This document shows, in pieces, positions 54,814 to 62,821 of a DNA stretch of 64,000 nucleotides (the first letter of the stretch is position 1; every line of letters begins with the position of its first letter). Both the position numbers and the translations under genes were made by a program. The DNA is from Ceratobasidium sp. AG-K (taxonomy: Eukaryota > Basidiomycota > Agaricomycetes > Cantharellales > Ceratobasidiaceae). The notes under the pieces are model-generated. The model was not told the origin of the DNA. It saw only the letters and a list, made by a program, of their open reading frames with translations, and did not search any database. Location of the stretch: positions 2,976,001 to 3,040,000 of the forward strand of contig JAWNGF010000004.1 in assembly GCA_037039685.1 (NCBI GenBank), given 5' to 3'.

Positions 54814-57800
54814 ATGGATGAACTAGAAATCATGTCAATATCAAATGAAAACCAATTATACCTTGATTTCACCGCTCATCCACTAGCTACGGCTCCTGGT
54901 TCTAAGTCAGTTAACAGATCAAAAAGATTCTCTGGACAAGCACTTCTTGACTGCGGCGCAACCTCCTGTTCCATCAACCCTTCCCTAGCAAAAGAGGCAA
55001 ACCTTCCCCTGTTCCAACACGAAAAACCCAAGACTCTGCGAGTTATAGACGGACGAGAAGTCTCGTCTGGAAAAGTCACCCACTATACCAAATTTAAACT
55101 TGTCATGGGAACACATTCCAGCGAAATAGAATGTCATGTTACAAACATTGGAAGACACCCTATCGTACTCGGAATGTCATGGCTCAAGAAACATAACCCA
55201 CAAATTAATTGGAAAAATAGGACAATTGCATACACAAGCGAATTCTGCTCAAAAAACTGCCTAGAAGTCCCATCTACACTCCAAATTGCAGCAGAAACTA
55301 CATTACCAGAGGAATACAAAGAGTTCACAGATGTGTTCGACGAGTCCAGTTTAGAAAAACTCCCACCTCACAGGCCAACTGACATTACGCTCGACCTCCT
55401 ACCAGAAGCTAAACTAAAGCATGGCCCTATTTACAAAACATCCCCAGCTGAAGACAAAGAAATGAAGAAAGTACTAGAAACCCTTATCCAAAGGGGACAC
55501 ATTCAGATTTCTAAGTCTCCTTTGGCTTCCCCGGTTCTGTTTGTCAAAAAACCACATCCAGAAGATCCAAACAACCCAGAATTACGCTTTTGCGTTGACT
55601 ACAGATATGTGAATTCGCTATGCAAATTCAACGCAAGTGGAATACCTCTATTGGACCAATGGTTAAGGGCCCTAGAAGGATTTGTCATTGGCACCACTCT
55701 AGACTTGGCACAAGGATTCCATCAAACTCGAATAGCAGCAGGCCATGAATGGAAAACAGCATTCAAAACTCAATACGGCATGTACGAATGGAAGGTCATG
55801 CCCTTTGGTCTCAAAAACGCTCCATCAAGCTTCCAGTCCCTAATGAACTCTATATTCAGGGACATTATGGGGGTTTTCGTACTCGTATACATTGATGATA
55901 TCTTTGTTTTTTCCAAACGAGTCGAAGATCATCCAGGACACGTGAAAGAGGTGCTAAGAAGACTAAGGGAACACAAGCTGATTGCGAAACTGAGGAAATG
56001 CAAGTTCCACCAAACCAAACTAGACTGGGTAGGATTGGTCATTTCCAATAAAGGAATCAAAACGGATCAGGAAAAGGTCACGGCGGCTATGAATTGGAAA
56101 GCTCCCAAAAATGTCAAACAAGTTCAAGAATTCCTAGGATTTGTCAATTTCTATCGAAGATTCATTCAAGACTTTGCCGGCAAAGCCAGACCTCTGTACA
56201 ACCTACTTAAGAAGGATCAAAAGTGGCAGTGGACAAGCAAAGAACAAGAGGCCATGAATGCACTAAAAGAAGCTCTTAAAGTGGCACCTGTAATGATGCA
56301 GCCCGATCAGAATAAGGAATTTTTCCTCGAGACAGACGCGTCGGGATTTGCCACAGGAGCAGTTTTATCTCAGAAGGATGAAGAAGGGAAATTACATCCT
56401 GTAGCTTTTCTTTCTAAATCACTAAATCCGGCTGAACGAAACTATGACATTTTCGACAAAGAACTATTGGCAATAATTAGAGCTTTCAAGGAATGGCGGC
56501 ACCTACTTCAAGGCACAGAAAAAGCCATTCAAGTGATAACAGATCACAAAAATTTGGAATACTTCTCATCATCCAAACAATTGAATCAACGCCAAATCCG
56601 CTGGATGAATTTCTTGGTAGACTTCAACTTCCAAATCTTGTACAGGCCAGGAAGCCAAAACAAAAAAGCAGACATTCTCTCGAGGCGATATGACCTAGAA
56701 CCTTTGGGGGGGGTAGAGAACCAAGTTCTCCTCAAACCAGACATTTTCATTTCGGCTATTACCCCTGACCAGGAGATTAACGATCTAATCAGACAAGCAA
56801 TCCTTGAAGATTCCAGATTAGAAGAAGCCCACAATAAGCTGAGAAACGGAGAAAAAGTCAAAGATTGGGAATACAGAGAAGGACTCCTAATGTTCAAAGG
56901 GAAGATCTTTGTCCCCAAGGATGAAACCATCAGAAACCTGATATTGGAATCGCGCCATGACAATATTACAGCTGGGCATCCTGGACAAGCAAGAACATTA
57001 GAATTGGTCTCAAGAACTTACTACTGGCCAACCATGAAGAAATTTGTCAACTCTTATGTGTCACACTGCGAAACATGCATTCGAATTAAACCATCGAACC
57101 AACTTCCCACAGGACTACTGCGTCCTTTACATATCCCTGAGAGACCCTGGGAAGAGATCTCCTATGACATGATTGTAGGACTCCCAGAATCAGAAGGATA
57201 TGACGCAATCTTGACAGTGGTAGATCGGTTCTCCAAGATGGCACACTATCTCCCTTGCAAATCAACGGCCACAGCAGTAGACATAGCCAATATCTTCATT
57301 GCAAACATTTGGAAACTTCACGGCACCCCAAAAGCAACAGTCTCGGACAGAGGATCCACTTTCAACTCAAAGTTCATTAGGCATCTGTACAAAAGGTTGG
57401 ACGTAAAACCCACCTTCAGCACAGCCTACCATCCAAGGACAGACGGACAGTCAGAACGAGCAAACCAAGTCGTTGAAATCTTCATCAGAGCTTTTGTCAA
57501 CCATAGGCAAAACGACTGGGTGGCCCTGCTCCCCATGGCAGAATTTGCTTACAACAATGGAATCCAAGCATCCACTGGCAAAACCCCCTTCCAAATCTGC
57601 CAGGGTTTCAACCCTAGAATGAACATTGGGGAAGAATCAGACTATACTGTTCCTGAAGCTGATGCCCATGCGGAATTCCTGTTGAAAGGATACGACAAAG
57701 TCAAAGCTGCCCTCATCCTAGCAAATCAGTCCTATAAATACTACTTTGATAAAGGAGCCAAAGAACCAGAAGAGATAAACCCGGGGGATAAAGTCTGGCT

Positions 57801-58212
57801 TAATCATCAGAACATATCCACAGACAGACCCTCAGTAAAACTCTCCCACAAAGTTTTAGGCCCTTACAAAGTAATGGAAAAAGTAGGAACTCATGCCTTT
57901 AGACTGGAATTACCAAAATCAATGAAAGTTCATCCTGTCTTCCACGTCATGCTGCTCAAGAAATTTCACTCTGATCCCCACGGCCGCGAACCCGCTCAAC
58001 CACCCCCTATTATCACACAAGATGGATTGGAAGAATGGGAAGTCGAAGAGATCCTTAATTCCAAGAAAATCCGCCGTCAACTCCACTATTACGTTAAGTG
58101 GAAAGGATACTCTCATGCAGACAACTCTTGGCAGTCAAAGGAAGATCTCAAGAACGCTCCTGAACTGGTTGATAAATTTCACAAACTCCACCCCACCGCG
58201 CCAGGCCCTTAG
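54814..58212 (+). CDS. pol polyprotein of C1, intact, 1,132 aa
   Basis: Domains in order: aspartic protease with LLDCGATSCSI at residues 44-54 (Cys where Ser/Thr is usual); RT with the YIDD box at 359; RNase H starting with ETDASGFATGAVL near 506; an integrase zinc finger with GHPGQARTLELVSRTYYWP near 720 and C-x2-C (CETCIR); an integrase core with VVDRFSKMAHYLPC near 790, SDRGSTF near 845 and the Glu in GQSERANQ near 880; and a chromodomain (EEWEVEEILNSKKIRRQLHY) from about 1073. Chromodomains of such elements bind histone marks and steer integration to heterochromatin. No stop or frameshift is present. The stop (TAG at 58210) is followed closely by the polypurine tract and 3' LTR. Confidence 0.93.
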   Translation: MDELEIMSISNENQLYLDFTAHPLATAPGSKSVNRSKRFSGQALLDCGATSCSINPSLAKEANLPLFQHEKPKTLRVIDGREVSSGKVTHYTKFKLVMGTHSSEIECHVTNIGRHPIVLGMSWLKKHNPQINWKNRTIAYTSEFCSKNCLEVPSTLQIAAETTLPEEYKEFTDVFDESSLEKLPPHRPTDITLDLLPEAKLKHGPIYKTSPAEDKEMKKVLETLIQRGHIQISKSPLASPVLFVKKPHPEDPNNPELRFCVDYRYVNSLCKFNASGIPLLDQWLRALEGFVIGTTLDLAQGFHQTRIAAGHEWKTAFKTQYGMYEWKVMPFGLKNAPSSFQSLMNSIFRDIMGVFVLVYIDDIFVFSKRVEDHPGHVKEVLRRLREHKLIAKLRKCKFHQTKLDWVGLVISNKGIKTDQEKVTAAMNWKAPKNVKQVQEFLGFVNFYRRFIQDFAGKARPLYNLLKKDQKWQWTSKEQEAMNALKEALKVAPVMMQPDQNKEFFLETDASGFATGAVLSQKDEEGKLHPVAFLSKSLNPAERNYDIFDKELLAIIRAFKEWRHLLQGTEKAIQVITDHKNLEYFSSSKQLNQRQIRWMNFLVDFNFQILYRPGSQNKKADILSRRYDLEPLGGVENQVLLKPDIFISAITPDQEINDLIRQAILEDSRLEEAHNKLRNGEKVKDWEYREGLLMFKGKIFVPKDETIRNLILESRHDNITAGHPGQARTLELVSRTYYWPTMKKFVNSYVSHCETCIRIKPSNQLPTGLLRPLHIPERPWEEISYDMIVGLPESEGYDAILTVVDRFSKMAHYLPCKSTATAVDIANIFIANIWKLHGTPKATVSDRGSTFNSKFIRHLYKRLDVKPTFSTAYHPRTDGQSERANQVVEIFIRAFVNHRQNDWVALLPMAEFAYNNGIQASTGKTPFQICQGFNPRMNIGEESDYTVPEADAHAEFLLKGYDKVKAALILANQSYKYYFDKGAKEPEEINPGDKVWLNHQNISTDRPSVKLSHKVLGPYKVMEKVGTHAFRLELPKSMKVHPVFHVMLLKKFHSDPHGREPAQPPPIITQDGLEEWEVEEILNSKKIRRQLHYYVKWKGYSHADNSWQSKEDLKNAPELVDKFHKLHPTAPGP

Positions 58213-58222
58213 GAGGGGGTAA

Positions 58223-58638
58223 TGTCATGAGCTGACTAAGCTCAGACATTTTATTCCGATTTTATATCTTTTTTTCCGAACACTTTCCTTTTTTGGTACA
58301 AATGTCCTCTGGCGCTTAAACTTGTATCATGTGATGTATTTGTCTTTCCATTTGATATTGGTGATGCTTCCGGAACTTCCAGAATGTCGAGTCATGTCTC
58401 TTATCTCGCTTATCATCGGTTGTACTCGGCGTTCCCACACTGATAGATGATGACGTGGCACGGTTCCCTCATGTATATGAACCCAGAGGTCAAGCCGGTT
58501 AACGACAAGGCTTGACCTCCTCTCCACTAGGACTTGATCAATCAATCCTCTGAACTATTACTACTCCTTGGGTTCTAAGACTTGTCTAAAGTCGAATCCC
58601 TTAACCTTTTATATACCTAATTGACCCAAGTCGGGACA
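58223..58638 (+). repeat. 3' LTR of C1
   Basis: It is 416 bp. Its TATA box is changed (tatatgaa against tatataaa in the 5' LTR), which would weaken a promoter. Its right edge abuts C2 gag sequence with no duplication. Confidence 0.9.
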
Positions 58639-59921
58639 CTGATGCTGTGTTCTTGGACGGACAGACCCTTGCTGAATGTCCCTTGCTGCCACAGGTGAAG
58701 CAAATCATTGGTCCTTTTCCTTTGCCATCAAGATCCATTGCATTGGGGTCCTTTGCGGGAGTGGACAATTTAGGTGTTTGGGGTGTAGGAGCATTGAAGG
58801 TAGTGGTTCTAGTGTCCTTTTGAATTGCTCCAAAAGGGACATTTCCTTTAGTTCCATTGTCCCAGGAAATTTGTGGAACTGGGCGGCCCTTGGCATTTCT
58901 GGTGATACTTGAGATTTTGCCGTATTGCACTCCTCCTGTAGGTTTTGACATAAAGACGCGGTCATTTACGTTGAACCTTTGTCCTAGTACAGTGTTTGGG
59001 TTGCTTGCAGCTGCCTTACATGTGGCTTGTTTTGAAGCGCCAGTTTGCAGGCTTTGGGTTTTCTTGGGTGCATTGATGGTGTTCATTGTGGAATCAATCT
59101 CCAAGGCTCTTTTGCAAACTTGATTGAAGGTCCTTGTTGCTTCATGGGGTTTAAAGTTTTGTGATACCATGGCCATCTTGATTTCATCTTTGAGACCGTT
59201 GTAGAAATCATCATGGAGTACTCAGTCAGTGTACCCAAGTACTGATGAATAAGCAATGAAGTCTTGTAGGTAGTCTTGGACCAAATTCTTCTGGATCAGC
59301 TTCTTGTATAGTTGCCTGAAGCAATCAATCTTGTGAATGTCACCAAACCTGGCTTTCATTTCATTCCAAAATTTGTCCATGTCATGTAGCCAATTTCTTG
59401 CTCCCCTTTGTGCTGTGTCTGCATTGATTCCCAGTTGCATCCATATGTAGGCAGGTCCTTTGCAGTAACCCATGATGTAGGTAATTTTCTGTTCTGTGGT
59501 TGCTTGTGGGGACGTGTGGTTTATGTACAAGGTGCATTGTGATTTAAACTCGTCAAATTTGTCCATATCTCCAGAGAATTCTTCTGGGGGGTGCATTTTG
59601 AGTTTGTATCCTGGAGTTGTTGTTGACACAGTAGTGGAGGGTGTTGCTCCCAGGTTTGCAAGTGACTGAGACACCACATTCATTAATTGGTGAAGGGGTG
59701 TGATTTGTGCAGTTTGATTCTGAATTGCAATGATGTCTGCAACATTATTGTTGATTCCCTGTTCTAAGGTAGAGGTGATACTGTTCAAGGCATTGATGTG
59801 ACTGTTAATTTTTTCCCACTGTGTCTATTAAAGCATTGATTGCATGTGCAACTACATTGGGTCCGGATGTTGCCAAAATTTGGGTGAATCCCTCTTGACT
59901 TGGTGATGGGGCTCTCGACAT
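58639..59921 (-). pseudogene. gag of C2, truncated and frameshifted
   Basis: The start is at 59921 (MSRAPSPSQEGFTQ). A frame change occurs near 59805 and there is a TGA near 59222 after LGYTD. The capsid-like block (PPEEFSGDMDKFDEFKSQCT) and knuckle (CFTCGSKGHSARVCPS) are still clear. The sequence ends at 58639 where the C1 LTR begins, so the last codons are lost. Confidence 0.83.
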
Positions 59922-60141
59922 GTTGGAGCAGGGAACAAGTAGATTTATTGGGATCCAAGACTGTACAAAATATTGCAAATCCTTCATTGAACCTTTCTAT
60001 CTTTAATGAAGTGCAAACTCCTCAAAAACGCCAATTCAAGATTTTTGTCTTCCAAGAACAACGCGTTGATTACTCCTAGTTTGTTGTACTGTTTGTATAT
60101 ATAGTTATGACAAATGTCTTCAATAAAAAGTGATAGGGATT

Positions 60142-60756
60142 TTAGTTTAAGCTGCTCCCTGTGTTGTTCCTGTGTGAGTCAAGGTCTTGGTCCCACTGAA
60201 AAGGGTTGGGTGCAATGGTGTTAAGGTGATTTAGAAGGTGGTAATCCTGATTAATAGGAATACGCACTTCTGTTGCAAGATGACAATATTTGCCCTTGAT
60301 TTTGTCTTTAAGGGTCTTGATGGTGCGCCACTGACGTTTGTTGTTGTTGATGAGGTTTTTGACCTTTTGAGTATGTTTTTCTTGGATTTTAATAAGTTGG
60401 TTGCAGTTTTCAATCAGGACATGGGTTTGTTCTTGCAGGCACTCGACTTCGATGTTGGTGTCAGCTAAGTTAATGCTTTGGACACAATCTTGATCAGCTT
60501 GTTGTTTGTTTGTGTTTTCAATGCTTATTTCAATGAACTCAAGCCTTGAGTGGAGTGCTTGATAGTTGGCTTTGAGTTGGTTGTGGTTTTTGTCATTCCT
60601 TGTACACTTGATCCTTAGTTCCTCTGATTGCTCAACTTGATCTTCTTCCAGTACTTCAATTTGACTGTTTAATTCATCAACTTTGGTGTCTAGATCAAGT
60701 ACAAAGTCCTTTAGTCTAAAGACTGCTGTGCAGAGGCTAAAGAATGCAGGGAACAC
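60142..60756 (-). CDS. Pre-gag coiled-coil ORF of C2, 204 aa, open
   Basis: This is the homologue of 52589-53203 in C1, here without a stop. Charged heptads run from about residue 15 to 150 (LDTKVDELNSQIEVLEEDQV, later NIEVECLQEQTHVLIENCNQ), and the C-terminal part ends NPFQWDQDLDSHRNNTGSSLN. Although C2 is otherwise decayed, all CpG losses in this frame are missense or silent, and the frame survives in full. The start is uncertain (GTG-type), as in C1. Function is unknown. Confidence 0.6.
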   Translation of the reverse strand: MFPAFFSLCTAVFRLKDFVLDLDTKVDELNSQIEVLEEDQVEQSEELRIKCTRNDKNHNQLKANYQALHSRLEFIEISIENTNKQQADQDCVQSINLADTNIEVECLQEQTHVLIENCNQLIKIQEKHTQKVKNLINNNKRQWRTIKTLKDKIKGKYCHLATEVRIPINQDYHLLNHLNTIAPNPFQWDQDLDSHRNNTGSSLN

Positions 60757-61223
60757 TTTTACGGTTAATTAGTCAGTTACTAATTAATCCCTTTTTAGTG
60801 CATACTGATGGAAACAACAAGTTGTTGGGGTCCTTGATGGATGTGAGTGTTAACTTGGGTGGTGCTCTGACCACTTTCCAGGTTGGCTTGAGAGGATCTG
60901 GCTTCCTCGAGATGTTGATTTGGAAGTGAAGGGTGCTAGACGCTAAGCTTTTGCTTTATATACTCCTTATCTGATCTTATCAGTTATCAACAGCCTTGGG
61001 TGGGCATGATAGTGACAGTGTATGACAGAGTAAGGGTGTATTTAGCTGACTAAAGCCGCTATGACCCAAAAGAGGATATTGATTGGGTTCACTGACAGCG
61101 TATAGCAACGTGGGACTACTGGTCTATATCAAGTATAGCTTGTTGTCCATTGTACTATGCCCGTTTTCCTGTGTATGTTCTATCTACTTGGTGGAAGAGC
61201 AGGAGCTTAAGGCTGATGCTTAA

Positions 61224-61237
61224 AAGGCTTGACCTAA
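61224..61237 (-). promoter_or_regulatory. Self-complementary primer-binding site of C2
   Basis: On minus, TT plus AGGTCAAGCCTT follows the C2 5' LTR and complements the AAGGCTTGACCT block in it. It is preserved despite decay of the genes. Confidence 0.75.
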
Positions 61238-61652
61238 TGTCCTGACTTGGATCAATTAGGTGTATAAAAGGTTAAGGGGTTCGACTTAGACAAGTCTTAG
61301 AACCCAAGGCATAGTGATAGTAGAGAGGATTTGATTGAGCAAGTCCTAGTGGAGAGGAGGTCAAGCCTTGTTGTTAACTGGCTTGACCTCTGGGTTTATA
61401 TACATGAGGGATCAGTGCCACATCATCAACTATCAGTGTGAGAAATCCAAGTACAACTGATGATAAGCAAGATAAGAGGTATGACTCGATATTCTGGAAG
61501 TTCCAGAAGCAGCACTGATATCAAATGAAAAGACAAATACATCACGTGATACAAGTTAAGCGCCAAATGACATTTGTACCAAAAAAGGAAAGTGTTCGGA
61601 AAAAAGAATGTAAAATCAGAATAAAATGTCTGAGCTCAGTCAGCTCATGACA
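61238..61652 (-). repeat. 5' LTR of C2
   Basis: It is 415 bp, starts TGTCCTGACT and ends GCTCATGACA. It is flanked on the outside by cattc, the A3 target duplication. Confidence 0.88.
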
Positions 61653-61657
61653 CATTC

Positions 61658-62821
61658 CTTCAGCTCCAGCCATCCAACCCTTTCTGCCAGGGCGTGCATG
61701 TCCGCTTTGAGGACTTTGTTCATATGGTCCCACTTCTCCCAGTAGAGGCGGTCAAGCTCTTCTTGGTGCTGTTCTTGTAGGCGCTTGAGTTCTGCTGCCT
61801 CCCGTCAGGACCACTGCTCTTGCCTGTGGTTGAGCCATTTGTTGAGCTGCTCAACACTCCAGGACCTGCACTGGACAAGGTGGTAGGCCTTGAGGACATT
61901 GGTGTCACAAAGCATCCTGTTGGCCGGGTGGTGTGGCTCCATGTTGGCAATGGCATTGCCAATGTTGGCAATGAGGGCCGCAACATTTGCTCAGGCCTTG
62001 TCCCACATGGCCTCCCATTCTCACTCAACTCATTCAGCCTCCTTGTTTGTGATGTGAGGAGGGGCAGGAATGGTGTTCCTGTTTTCAGAACTTGGGGGAG
62101 CAGGGGGCACCTTGACGACCTCCTCCTTGACGTCTTCCATTGGCTGCCCCACCAGGTTGACGTGTCCACTTCCATTGGCGCCTTTTGACTAGTCGATGGC
62201 ATTGAAGGGAGGATCATCTCTTGGCTAAGTTTTTGTGGGTCCAGGTAGTTGTTCAAACTCACATTCCGTTGGCCATCCTGACTTGAAGTCCGTAGCGCAT
62301 GGGCGCCACCAGATTCCTTCCTTGTTGCAGTGTCCACCGTTGTCTAGGGCAAGGCAAGGATTGTTTTCCCACTTGAACCACTCGTCTCCTGCCCACTTGA
62401 AACCAGTGTCGCGGTTCCAGGCATCTGCGCTTCTGAGGACAACATTGTGGACAGTGAGTCCAATACAGCCAGGGCAGTGGTAGTACTTGTTGCATCCAAT
62501 GTTGGTGGGGTCAGAGGGCCTGCTGTTGGGGTGGCTGACCCAGAGAAGGGAGCCAAGGCAAGGGGTGATGAGGGACTTGCGCTGTTTGTCCCATTTGACG
62601 GTTGCCTGCTCCTGTAGGGGAATGTACCCCAACTGGACGCTGGGCTCAAGAACCTTGGCAAGAGCCATGGCCTCATTGAGAGACCAGGGAGCAGTGTCCC
62701 AGTTGTTGATGGCAAACTTGCCTGGTCCAGCAAGCTTGAGGGCTTTTCCATAGGCCCTAGCTTTCTTGTAGGCAGGGACCTGGGAGATGGTGGAGGCAGT
62801 GGCGGTGCAAGTGGCAGGCAT
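61658..62821 (-). pseudogene. Post-pol accessory ORF of A3
   Basis: The start at 62821 reads MPATCTATASTISQVPAYKK. The first 198 codons are open and include KYYHCPGCIGLTVHN and GGHCNKEGIWWRPCATDF. A TAG at 62225-62227 stops the frame after GPTKT. Downstream, the Pro-rich linker and the coiled-coil tail remain in pieces. The first 5-bp segment of the tail region is shared with the C2 duplication. It overlaps pol by about 64 nt, as in A1. Confidence 0.68.

Larger units (their letters stand above)
51685..58638 (+). mobile_element. C1: full-length family C element with open gag and pol
   Basis: The LTRs are 416 bp each at 51685-52100 and 58223-58638. The polypurine tract ttaggagggggtaa precedes the 3' LTR. 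Gene order is pre-gag coiled-coil ORF, gag, pol. It is inverted relative to its host C2. The flanks gtcaa and ctgat do not match, and the two LTRs differ at roughly 20-25 sites (about 5%) although gag and pol are undamaged. CpG is much more frequent than in C2. Confidence 0.9.
47163..61652 (-). mobile_element. C2: family C Ty3/gypsy element holding C1 and a D solo LTR
   Basis: The LTRs are 415 bp each. The perfect duplication cattc (47158-47162 and 61653-61657) lies in A3 sequence, which reads continuously across the insertion when compared with A2 at about 32490. Internal pieces on minus are the pre-gag ORF (60756-60142), gag (59921-58639) and pol (51684-47588). About 0.68 kb between the end of gag and the start of RT is absent where C1 sits. 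Confidence 0.9.
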
